DNA of 58,592 bases from an uncultured Flavobacteriales bacterium. Lineage in GTDB: Bacteria; Bacteroidota; Bacteroidia; Flavobacteriales_D; Crocinitomicaceae. This document shows positions 19,299 to 27,935 of the stretch, in pieces; the first letter of the stretch is position 1; every line of letters starts with the position of its first letter. The stretch is from NCBI GenBank assembly GCA_938092255.1, contig CALKHF010000090.1, positions 1 to 58,592 on the forward strand, in the 5' to 3' direction. The notes below the pieces were generated by a model, which saw nothing but the letters and a program-made list of their open reading frames with translations, was not told where the DNA came from and did no database searches. Position numbers and translations under genes: made by a program.

Positions 19299-19994
19299 AT
19301 GAATAAAGTAGTAGATAATGTCGGTGTTGCCGTTGAAGGAATAAAAGATAATATGACCCTCATGCTCGGGGGGTTTGGTTTATGTGGTATTCCTGAAAAC
19401 TCCATTGCTGAACTTGTAAAAATAGGAGTATCGGGATTGACTTGCATCAGTAACAATGCTGGGGTTGACGATTTTGGCTTGGGCCTTTTGCTTCAGAACA
19501 AACAAATCAAAAAAATGATTAGCTCTTATGTCGGTGAAAACGACGAGTTTGAGCGGCAAATGCTTTCAGGGGAACTAGAGGTTGATTTAATTCCTCAAGG
19601 AAGCTTAGCTGAAAGGTGTCGGGCAGGGGGAGCCGGTATTCCTGCTTTCTATACTCCGGCTGGTTATGGTACTGAGGTTGCAGAAGGAAAAGAAGTTAGA
19701 GATTTTAACGGAAAACCCCATATTTTAGAAAGTGCTTTATCGGCAGATTTTGCAATTGTTAAAGCCTGGAAAGGGGATACTGAAGGAAATCTTGTTTTTA
19801 AAGCGACTGCAAGAAATTTCAACCCAATGATGGCGATGGCTGGTAAAATAACCATTGCAGAGGTTGAGGTGCTTGTTCCTGCGGGAGAATTAGACCCAAA
19901 TGAAATACATACGCCTGGTATTTTCGTACAACGCATTTTTCAAGGGGAAGGATTTGAAAAAAGAATAGAACAAAGAACGACAAGAAGTAAATAA
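19299..19994 (+). CDS. scoA: Succinyl-CoA:3-ketoacid CoA-transferase, subunit A
   Basis: The alpha subunit of a 3-oxoacid CoA-transferase that activates acetoacetate with succinyl-CoA. The 231-residue protein has the family signature [13 protein letters not shown] near 24-36, [15 protein letters not shown], and the conserved [15 protein letters not shown] segment. It pairs with scoB two bases downstream. It follows the class A PBP gene with only three bases between, which places a ketone-body/branched-chain catabolism enzyme in a wall-synthesis transcript; there is no obvious functional reason for this. Confidence 0.95.
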   Translation: MNKVVDNVGVAVEGIKDNMTLMLGGFGLCGIPENSIAELVKIGVSGLTCISNNAGVDDFGLGLLLQNKQIKKMISSYVGENDEFERQMLSGELEVDLIPQGSLAERCRAGGAGIPAFYTPAGYGTEVAEGKEVRDFNGKPHILESALSADFAIVKAWKGDTEGNLVFKATARNFNPMMAMAGKITIAEVEVLVPAGELDPNEIHTPGIFVQRIFQGEGFEKRIEQRTTRSK

Positions 19995-19996
19995 AT

Positions 19997-20653
19997 ATGG
20001 CACTAGATAAAAAAGGTATCGCACAAAGAATCGCACAAGAACTTAGAGACGGTTGGTACGTTAATTTAGGTATCGGTATTCCTACACTTGTGGCTAATTA
20101 TATACCCAATGGAATAGAAGTTGAATTTCAATCCGAAAATGGTGTTCTTGGCATGGGGCCATTTCCTTTTGAGGGTGAAGAAGATGCGGACCTCATAAAT
20201 GCGGGAAAACAAACCATTACCACAATGAATGGAGCCTCTTTTTTTGATTCAGCAACATCTTTTGCCATGATTCGGGGTCAACATGTTCAGCTGACGGTAT
20301 TGGGAGCCATGGAGGTTTCTGAGAAAGGAGACATTGCCAACTGGAAAATTCCAGGAAAAATGGTAAAAGGCATGGGTGGGGCTATGGATTTAGTTGCTTC
20401 TGCTGACAATATCATTGTAGCCATGATTCATAGCAATCGTGCGGGTGTATCCAAGCTTCTTAAGAATTGCTCCTTACCTCTAACCGGAGTTGCTTGCGTT
20501 AAGAAAGTAGTAACGGATTTAGCCGTTCTTGAGGTAAAAAATGGTGCTTTTCATCTTTTGGAGAGAGCTCCAGGCGTCAGTGTTGAAGAAATACAATCAA
20601 AAACCGAAGGAAGCCTAATTGTTAACGGAGAAGTTCCAGAAATGTCTCTTTAA
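19997..20653 (+). CDS. scoB: Succinyl-CoA:3-ketoacid CoA-transferase, subunit B
   Basis: The beta subunit, which carries the catalytic glutamate in the motif SENGVLGMGP (about 49-58). Further conserved blocks are NLGIGIPTLVANYIP near the start, GEEDADLINAGKQTIT and GAMEVSEKGDIANWKIPGKMVKGMGGAMDL. Length 218 residues is normal. Together with scoA it forms the heteromeric transferase. The next gene, cysQ, starts four bases after the stop. Confidence 0.95.
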   Translation: MALDKKGIAQRIAQELRDGWYVNLGIGIPTLVANYIPNGIEVEFQSENGVLGMGPFPFEGEEDADLINAGKQTITTMNGASFFDSATSFAMIRGQHVQLTVLGAMEVSEKGDIANWKIPGKMVKGMGGAMDLVASADNIIVAMIHSNRAGVSKLLKNCSLPLTGVACVKKVVTDLAVLEVKNGAFHLLERAPGVSVEEIQSKTEGSLIVNGEVPEMSL

Positions 20654-20657
20654 ATTC

Positions 20658-21467
20658 ATGCAAGAATTGGAAACCAAATATACCACTGCCATAAGAGCAG
20701 CCGTTGAAGCGTCACATGAGATTATGTACATTTATGAAAATGAGTTTGATACGATAATAAAAGATGATGGCTCGCCTCTCACCAAAGCAGATTTAGCATC
20801 TACCAAAATCATCCATAAACACCTAGAGCCTCTTGGTATTCCTATCACTGGGGAAGAGACAGACAAGATGCCCTTTTCCGAGCGTAAAAACTGGACGGAA
20901 TGTTGGTGCGTAGACCCATTGGATGGAACAAAAGAATTCATCAATAGAAATGGGGAATTTGCCGTAAACATAGCTCTTCTTCGAGACGGAAAGCCTGTGT
21001 TTGGAATCATTGCATCTCCTGTCCAAAAACTGATGTATGTCGGGGGTGTTGAAACAGGTGTTTTCAAAGTCGAGTTTGATTCGATAGAATACAAGGACAA
21101 ATGGGATGTATTAACGGATCCTTTAGAGGTAAACAGCCCAATGGTCATGACCTGCTCGAGAAGCCATCATTCTGGACCCGTTCTTAATTTTATAAACGAA
21201 CTAAAAAAACATTCGCCAACTATTGAATTTGCAAAAAAGGGGTCATCCTTGAAGTTTTTTGATCTTGCAAGTGGAAAAGCAGACGCCTATCCAAGATTTG
21301 CGCCAACCATGGAGTGGGACATTGCGGCAGGCCAAGCCATCCTTGAAGCACTTGGGGGTTCAGTTGTACATGCAGAAACAGGGCTTCCATTGTATTACAA
21401 CAAAGAAAATTTAACAAACCCTTATTTTATTGCCAAAACCAAACCGCTATTAGCCTTGTCCTCATGA
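20658..21467 (+). CDS. cysQ: 3'(2'),5'-bisphosphate nucleotidase CysQ
   Basis: A member of the inositol-monophosphatase-like, lithium-sensitive phosphatases that removes the 3' phosphate from PAP/PAPS during sulfate assimilation. Metal-binding motifs are GEET (near 61-64), DPLDGTKEFINRNGEFAVNIALL and WDIAAGQAILEALGG. I moved the start to the ATG at 20658; the track start lies inside scoB. About 269 residues. No sulfate-assimilation genes are near, so a general PAP-recycling role is likely. Its stop overlaps the start of the first barrel gene (ATGA). Confidence 0.93.
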   Translation: MQELETKYTTAIRAAVEASHEIMYIYENEFDTIIKDDGSPLTKADLASTKIIHKHLEPLGIPITGEETDKMPFSERKNWTECWCVDPLDGTKEFINRNGEFAVNIALLRDGKPVFGIIASPVQKLMYVGGVETGVFKVEFDSIEYKDKWDVLTDPLEVNSPMVMTCSRSHHSGPVLNFINELKKHSPTIEFAKKGSSLKFFDLASGKADAYPRFAPTMEWDIAAGQAILEALGGSVVHAETGLPLYYNKENLTNPYFIAKTKPLLALSS

Positions 21468-22957
21468 AAAAGTTTTTAATCCTGTTTGTTTTGATGCCTG
21501 CATTTGCCATGCATTCTCAGGTCGAAACAATTACAGGGCACTCTTTTTTCAGAGACCAAACGCAGCGCCCAAATTTCACGGAAGAGGGCCCCGCAATTTG
21601 TGATGTAGGTTTTCAAAAAGATTCCTTAAAGATGTCTTTCGGCCAAAAGCTTAAGACTCATTTTATGAACCAATATCTTTTTGAGATTCATGAAGAGAAT
21701 GTAAATCTCTACCTGTCTCCTGTCGTAAATTTTCAGGTAGGAACAAATTGGTTAGATGCAGATGGTCCAACTTTATATCAAAACACCCGAGGCATATATG
21801 TGAAGGGAACCTTACTCAAGAATTTTTCATTCGCAACAACTTTCGTAGAAAATCAAGCACGATTTAGCGATTACGAAAATTATTTTATATCCAACCATGG
21901 AGAATTTTATCCCAATGCCTCAACTGTTCAGCAAAACGGTGTGGTCTCCGGCGGAGGGCGAACGAAACCGTTCAAGGAAGGTGGATATGATTACGGCTAT
22001 GCCATCGGTTCGTTTATATACAAACCCATTGAAAATCTCGAAATACGTGCAGGAAATGCGCCGACCTTTGTAGGTTCGGGATATCGTTCTTTGATCCTTT
22101 CGGACAACAGCTATCAAGCGCCGAGTATTGATATAAAATATACCTTTCTAAAAAAATGGAGCTGCGGTATTCGCAGAACCAGGCGCTTTAATTTGATTCG
22201 AAAGGCAGCTTTTTCAACGGTAGAGGGCTACTATCAACCTAAATCTTCTTCAAGACATTATTTAAACTATCAAGTCAATAAAAATATCACGCTTGGGCTC
22301 TCTGAAAATTCGATTTGGTCTATGGGGGACAGCGTGACTACAAAGCCTAGTGGCTTATACTATGCTCCTTTGCCCTTTATTGGCCTAACCCAGTCCACAA
22401 ATCACACAATTTATGGTTTTGATGCCTCGGAAGTGGCTGGAAAAAAAACAAAGTTTTACCAACAATTTGTGCTCTCAGGGTTTGATCTATCGCAGATGGG
22501 TTTCCAGTTGGGTGTTCGATTCTATGACCTGCTTCCAAATTCCATGCTTCAGCTCGAATACAATAAGGTAGGTAGTGAATTGTATGCTGCTGACACCCCC
22601 AATATGAGTTACACACACTACAACCTTCCGCTTGCCCATCCAAAAGGGCAAGGTTTTGATGAGCTGGTTATTCGTGCTAATGTATCGGTCAAGCGTATTT
22701 ATGGAGAAAGCAAAACCGTTTGCTATTGGCTTAAAAATTATAACGAACGAGACCTACTTCCAATGGACAGTGAAAGCCCATCAATTGATGACCTAATCAT
22801 TCATCAACAGTTTGAATTGGGCTACCGAATCAATCCAAAAATCAATTTCTGCTTCTTTGGTCGTGCCGTTTTAAGAGTCTCTGATATTGACAACACACAA
22901 ATGCTCATTCATCTTGGCTTAAGTACAAATCTATTCAATAGCTACAATGACTATTAG
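21464..22957 (+). CDS. Outer-membrane beta-barrel protein, Wzi/RemB-like (copy 1)
   Basis: A 497-residue exported protein. A signal peptide (MKKFLILFVLMPAFAMHSQ) precedes a long beta-rich region with alternating aromatic residues and short turns, ending in an aromatic C-terminus (LFNSYNDY), all typical of an outer-membrane barrel. The overall look, with FVENQARFSDYEN and GNAPTFVGSGYRSLILSDNSY blocks, recalls the capsule-assembly Wzi family and the gliding protein RemB of flavobacteria; I recognise the family style, not the exact ortholog. It overlaps cysQ by four bases and the next gene by 11. Confidence 0.7.
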   Translation: MKKFLILFVLMPAFAMHSQVETITGHSFFRDQTQRPNFTEEGPAICDVGFQKDSLKMSFGQKLKTHFMNQYLFEIHEENVNLYLSPVVNFQVGTNWLDADGPTLYQNTRGIYVKGTLLKNFSFATTFVENQARFSDYENYFISNHGEFYPNASTVQQNGVVSGGGRTKPFKEGGYDYGYAIGSFIYKPIENLEIRAGNAPTFVGSGYRSLILSDNSYQAPSIDIKYTFLKKWSCGIRRTRRFNLIRKAAFSTVEGYYQPKSSSRHYLNYQVNKNITLGLSENSIWSMGDSVTTKPSGLYYAPLPFIGLTQSTNHTIYGFDASEVAGKKTKFYQQFVLSGFDLSQMGFQLGVRFYDLLPNSMLQLEYNKVGSELYAADTPNMSYTHYNLPLAHPKGQGFDELVIRANVSVKRIYGESKTVCYWLKNYNERDLLPMDSESPSIDDLIIHQQFELGYRINPKINFCFFGRAVLRVSDIDNTQMLIHLGLSTNLFNSYNDY

Positions 22958-24542
22958 GCATGCCATTTTGTTTTTATGTTTGCTCTGTGCCGCTGGGTCG
23001 TGGAGTCAAACTGATGTTGGATATATCAATGTCTCTATTGTTAAGATTCCTGCCTCCGAAAATAGAAGGTGTAGAATCTCTTTACAGCCTGCAACAGATG
23101 TCTTAACAGATACCAATCAGATTAAAAGCGAAAACGTCAAGCCAACTGAAATCTCGCCACTAAAAATACAGGAAGGAATCAATAAATCAGAAAAGGAACG
23201 AGCTTTTAAAAAGCATTATTCCTTGAGTCACCTAACAAGAACAAATAATGCTAATTTGGGTTTTCGTCTTTCAAAAGATTCAGAAAAAACAATCAACCTG
23301 GTCCCATTAGTGGATTTGGGCATTCAATACAACACAAGTTCAAGTCAACTGAATCATCGAAATGGAATGGGCTTCTTAATTGAGGCTCGACCCATTAAAA
23401 AAAGCTATGTTCGAATTGGTGGACTCTTTAATTTGTCCAATTCGGAAAGCCTCAATCCCGGAAACATCAATCTTACTGATATTGGTATATCGCAAAAGCT
23501 TTGGGTCGTGCCCATGACTCGATTGGCTTATACACCGAATGAGGTGTTCTGTTTTCAGGCCGGTTATGATAGGAGTTTTATAGGATTGGGGAGGCGCTCC
23601 CTCTTTTTAAGTGATTATGGAAAGCCTATGCCCTTTGGACAGATACGCGCTACATTCTGGCATATGGAATACAGTGTCAACTACCAGTTTTTATCCGAAA
23701 ACTTCAACGGCCAGAGACAATCGAAATACATTACGAATCATCAACTCAGCTGGAACATTTTGCCTTGGCTAAATTTTGGGGTTTTTGAAGCTGTTGTTTT
23801 TCAGCCAAAAGACACCTTACTCAATCGCGGTTATGATGCAGAATATCTTAATCCTTTTGTGTTTTTCCGACCACAGGAATATTCAATGGGCTCCTCGGAT
23901 AATGTAATTATTGGGGCTTCGCTAAATGCAAGAATTAAAAATACGACTGTTTACTCTCAAGTTATTCTTGATGAATTTCTCCTTTCAGAAATACGAGAAA
24001 GAAGAGGATGGTGGGCGAATAAATTTGGTGTTCAGTTCGGGATAAAGGGAAAACTATCTGATCAACTCTATTATCGAGTTGAAGGAAACCTTGTTCGGCC
24101 ATACACTTTTTCTCACTTGACTCCTCTTCAGGTCTATGGCCATAGAGGGTCGGCACTCGCCCATCCATACGGCAGTAATTTTGCAGAAATTCTAACCGAA
24201 TGGAACTGGTCCAAAAAAATAAACCCAAAGTTAAAGCTTCGGTTTTTTGCCTCTTTTGGTATTCGAGGGCTCGATACAGATAGCCTAAATTATGGTTCGG
24301 ACATTTATGAAAGCTATATTAATCGAGCGAATGATCTTGGTAATTATATAGGTCAAGGAACGAAACAAAGCTTTTTTATCACAAATACAAGAGCCTCTTA
24401 TCCAATTCTAAATGAAGGAAGAATACATGCTTTTGCAGAGCTTCAAACACAATACATCAAAATGGATGGGTTTAAAAAAGTAAGCTTCTTGCCGATGATT
24501 GGAATTCGCTCGTATTTATGGAACGATTACAGAAACTATTAA
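22947..24542 (+). CDS. Outer-membrane beta-barrel protein, Wzi/RemB-like (copy 2)
   Basis: A 531-residue exported protein with signal peptide (ending AAGSWSQ), a less ordered N-terminal stretch (about 25-90), and a barrel-like region. It shares with the preceding gene the blocks [23 protein letters not shown] versus [39 protein letters not shown] versus LPLAHPKGQGFDE, and a matching aromatic end (YLWNDYRNY). The two are therefore diverged tandem paralogues and may form one surface complex, for example for polysaccharide or gliding functions. Exact role unknown. Confidence 0.7.
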   Translation: MTIRHAILFLCLLCAAGSWSQTDVGYINVSIVKIPASENRRCRISLQPATDVLTDTNQIKSENVKPTEISPLKIQEGINKSEKERAFKKHYSLSHLTRTNNANLGFRLSKDSEKTINLVPLVDLGIQYNTSSSQLNHRNGMGFLIEARPIKKSYVRIGGLFNLSNSESLNPGNINLTDIGISQKLWVVPMTRLAYTPNEVFCFQAGYDRSFIGLGRRSLFLSDYGKPMPFGQIRATFWHMEYSVNYQFLSENFNGQRQSKYITNHQLSWNILPWLNFGVFEAVVFQPKDTLLNRGYDAEYLNPFVFFRPQEYSMGSSDNVIIGASLNARIKNTTVYSQVILDEFLLSEIRERRGWWANKFGVQFGIKGKLSDQLYYRVEGNLVRPYTFSHLTPLQVYGHRGSALAHPYGSNFAEILTEWNWSKKINPKLKLRFFASFGIRGLDTDSLNYGSDIYESYINRANDLGNYIGQGTKQSFFITNTRASYPILNEGRIHAFAELQTQYIKMDGFKKVSFLPMIGIRSYLWNDYRNY

Positions 24543-24543
24543 C

Positions 24544-24759
24544 ATGAGCGGTGAGCAAAAAAACAACCCCCTGCATGGCGTAAAACTTACAGACATTCTA
24601 AATGCTTTGGTCATAGAATATGGATGGGAGGAGCTCGGTTATCGCATAGACATTCGGTGCTTCAATTATGATCCGTCGATCAAATCAAGCCTAAAGTTTT
24701 TAAGACGCACGCCTTGGGCCCGAGAAAAAGTAGAACGCTTATATTTAAAAACGTTTTAA
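24544..24759 (+). CDS. VF530-family small DNA-binding-like protein (DUF2132)
   Basis: A 71-residue protein, [23 protein letters not shown] onward, which matches the VF530/DUF2132 family (PLHGxTLexIL, GWexLgxxIxIxCF, [18 protein letters not shown]). The founding structure has a fold suggestive of nucleic-acid binding; its biological role is unknown. I use the ATG at 24544; the track start is inside the barrel gene. It closes the rightward cluster; a 119-bp gap follows. Confidence 0.85.
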   Translation: MSGEQKNNPLHGVKLTDILNALVIEYGWEELGYRIDIRCFNYDPSIKSSLKFLRRTPWAREKVERLYLKTF

Positions 24760-24878
24760 CATCACGTAAAAAGAAATTGAATAATGCAAGCTCTACCACA
24801 TAAAAGCAAAGTTTAATCAATACATCATCTGCTTTATTTATTTAATAATTTGTTTTCAGTACCTTAGGGATTCTCTCT

Positions 24879-25676
24879 ATGAAAAATTTACTCTTTTTAT
24901 TTTATACTGTAGCACTATCTTCGACGATCCTATCACAAGAAATCATTGTTAAGGACTCTTCTTCAATTCACATCAACGAAGCAATAGTAATTCTTCCGGG
25001 ATTTGGAGACACAAAAAAGGGGAGAAAAAATCAAAAATCATTCTTTCAGCATAAGGGTTACGATTTATACATACCGAAATACAAAGACAGTAAAAGCCTC
25101 GATAATTGCGTAAAAAACTTAGAATTCTTTTATGAGAGCCAAGGTCTGCATCAATACGATAAGGTCCACTTTTTTTCCTATATCGTTGGGTCATGGACTT
25201 TAAACAAGTTCATCTTAAAGAACGGCAATCAAAACATTCGCACTATTGTATATGACAGAAGCCCAATTCAAGAAAGAGCACCATACATTGTAGATAAACA
25301 TCTGGGTTTTCTTGTCTGGCTTAAAGGCCTGAAGCACATCATGAAGGAAATGGCGCAAACACCATATATTCCCATTGAAAAAGGCGGGATTGATATTGGT
25401 GTTATCATCGAAAACAAGGCCACGCCTCTAATGAGAGTTTTTAAAAAAAAGACTTTAAAAATGGGGGAAATCCTTTGGAGTGTGCCTTCTTTAAACCAGT
25501 CAAATGACGATTATCACTACACCTGGTTAAATCATGATCAGATGTATACCCGATTTGACATTGTAGGCGCAGAAATTTTTAACTTTATAAAAAGGGGCAC
25601 CTTTAGCACAAATGCAAAGAGAGAAAAATACAATTGGGACCCCTTTCTTTCATATAAAAAAGAAGGTTTGAAATGA
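24879..25676 (+). CDS. Secreted alpha/beta-hydrolase-like protein lacking the nucleophile serine
   Basis: A 265-residue protein with a signal peptide (1-19). It has an alpha/beta-hydrolase-like beginning (AIVILPGFGDTKKG, then YDLYIPKY) and a nucleophile-elbow-like segment VHFFSYIVGSW at 96-106. The usual GxSxG is here S100-Y-I102-V-G104, so the position of the catalytic serine is isoleucine. A late HYTWLNHDQ could be the histidine-loop region. It probably is a degenerate hydrolase or a binding protein. Its stop overlaps the next start (ATGA), tying it to the phospholipid genes downstream; E. coli ynbABC also pairs a hydrolase with these genes. Confidence 0.6.
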   Translation: MKNLLFLFYTVALSSTILSQEIIVKDSSSIHINEAIVILPGFGDTKKGRKNQKSFFQHKGYDLYIPKYKDSKSLDNCVKNLEFFYESQGLHQYDKVHFFSYIVGSWTLNKFILKNGNQNIRTIVYDRSPIQERAPYIVDKHLGFLVWLKGLKHIMKEMAQTPYIPIEKGGIDIGVIIENKATPLMRVFKKKTLKMGEILWSVPSLNQSNDDYHYTWLNHDQMYTRFDIVGAEIFNFIKRGTFSTNAKREKYNWDPFLSYKKEGLK

Positions 25677-26275
25677 TCTCAATGTATAAAATAAAACCAA
25701 AGTTTCAACAGTTGTTAAGGCCACTATTAGATTGGTTATACAAAAGGGGCGTGACTGCAAATCAGCTAACTGTAGCAGCAATTGTCCTTTCTTTAGGCCT
25801 TGGGTTTTCTTTATGGTTTGCCGATGACTGGAATCTAGGATATTTAATTGTTCCTATTGGTTTATTACTTCGTATGGCCCTCAATGCGCTTGACGGAATG
25901 ATGGCCCGAATCCACAATATGCAATCAAGTCTTGGTGAAGTATTAAATGAGGTTGGAGATGTTGTATCAGATATGTTTATTTATATTCCTCTAATAGCGA
26001 TCCCTAAAGTTTCTCCAGAGCTGGTTTGTTTATTTGTTGGTTTTTCAATAATAAATGAATTTTCGGGAATCTTTGGCAAGGTGCTTGGCAAGCAAAGAAT
26101 GTACGATGGGCCTATGGGGAAAAGTGACCGTGCATTTGTTATTGGACTCGGATGTTTGATTTACTACTTTCACCCGTTTTCATCTGAAATTATTAATTAT
26201 GCATTGGCCATGTGCTGCCTTCTAATGACAATAAGTTCATTTATACGGTTAAAAAAAGCCTTAAAAAATGGATAA
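25673..26275 (+). CDS. ynbA: CDP-alcohol phosphatidyltransferase, YnbA-like
   Basis: A 200-residue membrane protein with about six helices and the CDP-alcohol phosphatidyltransferase signature in variant form: N71-AL-D74-G-MM-A-R-x8-G88-EVL-N92-EVG-D96. The canonical motif has Asp at positions 71 and 92. From memory E. coli YnbA has the same MALNALDGMLAR and LNETGDVISD blocks and a similar start (IKPLFQSLLRP...WLYKHHVTANH), so the Asn residues look like a family feature and not decay. The alcohol substrate is unknown. It is coupled to the hydrolase-like gene and overlaps the CdsA-like gene by eight bases. Confidence 0.85.
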   Translation: MISMYKIKPKFQQLLRPLLDWLYKRGVTANQLTVAAIVLSLGLGFSLWFADDWNLGYLIVPIGLLLRMALNALDGMMARIHNMQSSLGEVLNEVGDVVSDMFIYIPLIAIPKVSPELVCLFVGFSIINEFSGIFGKVLGKQRMYDGPMGKSDRAFVIGLGCLIYYFHPFSSEIINYALAMCCLLMTISSFIRLKKALKNG

Positions 26276-27218
26276 ATTAATTGCCTCTGTTAATCTCTCT
26301 GGAGAAATTCAAATGGTTATTGGCGTAATCCTTGGGATTCTGTTGCTTTCCTCTTTTTTGTTTTGGACATGGGGCTTGTTTAGATCTAGCGCCGGCTTGA
26401 CTGAGCTGAAAACAAGAACAAAGTCATGGTGGGGAATGGCTACTCTTTTTTTACTAGCTGCTCTTATTAGCCCTATTATTACATACATCGGTATTGGGTT
26501 CCTTTCTTTTGCAGCATTGAGAGAATTTTATTCTGTAATTCAGCTTCGAAAATCAGATCGAGCAGGGATGTTATGGTGCTATTTAGCAATTCCCATTCAA
26601 TATTATTTAGCATACATGGGGTGGTATGAGTTGTTTATTATTTTCATTCCTGTATTCATGTTTATATGGATTCCTTTCGTTCTTGTTCTCTCTGGAGAAA
26701 CGAAAATGATTATGACTTCGATGGCAGGACTTCCAACATCTATTATGCTTTGTGTTTTTGGCTTGAGCCACATGGCCTACCTAATCAGTCTTCCGTCTAT
26801 TCCTGGCTTTGATCCGGGAGGGAAAGGTCTTTTACTTTTTTTAATATTCATCACTCAGATGAATGATGTAATGCAGTTTATCTGGGGCAAATTGTTTGGG
26901 CGTCATAAAATTCTTCCTAAGATTAGCCCCAATAAAACATGGGAAGGATTTCTAGGAGGATTAGTTTCCTCAATGATTATTGGGTATTTCATGAAGTTTC
27001 TAACTCCTCTTGGAGATGGCGAAGTGATTATAATTAGTTTTCTAATTGCCGGTGTTGGTTTTATTGGTGACGTGGTCATATCCGCTATAAAAAGAGATAT
27101 GGGTGTTAAAGATATGGGAGGAGCTATTCCAGGACACGGAGGGGTTTTAGATAGAATAGACTCCTTATCAATGACAACTCCTATATTTTTTCATCTGGTT
27201 TACTTTTTTGCATATTAA
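26268..27218 (+). CDS. ynbB: CDP-diglyceride synthase paralogue, YnbB-like
   Basis: A 316-residue phosphatidate cytidylyltransferase-family protein with about eight membrane helices. The CdsA signature SAIKRDMGVKDMGGAIPGHGGVLDRIDS is intact near 264-291, and upstream NDVMQFIWGKLFGRHKILPKISPNKTWEG carries the conserved catalytic region. It resembles E. coli YnbB (including the RTxSWWG N-terminal block) as I recall that sequence. It would make CDP-diacylglycerol or a related liponucleotide for the adjacent YnbA-like transferase. PlsC-like acyltransferase follows after three bases. Confidence 0.88.
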   Translation: MDKLIASVNLSGEIQMVIGVILGILLLSSFLFWTWGLFRSSAGLTELKTRTKSWWGMATLFLLAALISPIITYIGIGFLSFAALREFYSVIQLRKSDRAGMLWCYLAIPIQYYLAYMGWYELFIIFIPVFMFIWIPFVLVLSGETKMIMTSMAGLPTSIMLCVFGLSHMAYLISLPSIPGFDPGGKGLLLFLIFITQMNDVMQFIWGKLFGRHKILPKISPNKTWEGFLGGLVSSMIIGYFMKFLTPLGDGEVIIISFLIAGVGFIGDVVISAIKRDMGVKDMGGAIPGHGGVLDRIDSLSMTTPIFFHLVYFFAY

Positions 27219-27221
27219 ACA

Positions 27222-27878
27222 ATGAGGACTCTATTTTTATATCTCACATTTAAAGTTTTTTGGAGGTTTTTCTTCTCAGTAATTATTGGTGTTCGGTTCA
27301 TAGGGGCACGAAAACTTTTGGGTCATAAGCAATTCGTATTAGCCTCTAATCACAATAGCCATGCAGATGCTGTCACGTTAATGACAGCAATACCAAACAA
27401 TCGTTTATCAAAAACAAGACCTATTGCGGCGGCAGATTATTTTGGGATAAATAAATTTGTGTCATTTATTTCTTGGTTTTTCTTAAACCTTGTTCTTATT
27501 CCAAGAAAAAAGGCGGAAAACCCTGGAGATAGTGACCCTATTGAAATAATGGATGACGTTCTGAAAAAAGGCCAATCCATAATTCTTTTTCCGGAAGGAT
27601 CTAGAGGTGAGGCCGGTATACTACAGACTTTTAAAAAGGGCGTGGGATATTTAATGGAAAAGAATCGATCAATTCCGGTCATTCCAGTATACATGGAAGG
27701 TATCGGTCGGGTATTGCCAAAGGGTAATAAAATAATTCTACCTAGCCTTACAAAGGTATATATTGGAGAAGCTTTATATTTCAAAGAAGAATCGGCGGAA
27801 GAAATCACTAAAATAATTGAGCAAAAGATCTTGGATTTAAAAGAAAAGTCTGTCAAATACAAACAAAATTTTAATTGA
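27222..27878 (+). CDS. 1-acyl-glycerol-3-phosphate acyltransferase-like protein (PlsC family)
   Basis: A 218-residue acyltransferase. Motif I is NHNSHAD (H-x4-D) near 37-43, and motif III is LFPEGSRGEAG near 123-133. An N-terminal hydrophobic segment would place it at the membrane. With the two preceding genes it could build a lipid from lysophosphatidate to CDP-diacylglycerol to a phosphodiester product, so the module may act as a self-contained side pathway. Whether this is the housekeeping PlsC of the cell cannot be told from the window. Confidence 0.88.
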   Translation: MRTLFLYLTFKVFWRFFFSVIIGVRFIGARKLLGHKQFVLASNHNSHADAVTLMTAIPNNRLSKTRPIAAADYFGINKFVSFISWFFLNLVLIPRKKAENPGDSDPIEIMDDVLKKGQSIILFPEGSRGEAGILQTFKKGVGYLMEKNRSIPVIPVYMEGIGRVLPKGNKIILPSLTKVYIGEALYFKEESAEEITKIIEQKILDLKEKSVKYKQNFN

Positions 27879-27935
27879 GGTTCATGTTGTTTTTATTGAC
27901 TCCTTTGGTTTTTGTATATTGGGAAAAACCTAAAC

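Noticed and set aside
20732-21148. 138-codon antisense ORF over cysQ
   Set aside because: Shadow of a certain gene; the translated product has no motif or plausible start context.
27437-27862. 141-codon antisense ORF over the PlsC-like gene
   Set aside because: Lies wholly within an acyltransferase gene with intact motifs; a shadow frame.
27897-27922. Promoter-like TTG and TATATTGG before the purple-acid-phosphatase-like gene
   Set aside because: Spacer is only 16 bases and the -7 box has a G in the T-run; not convincing without transcript data.
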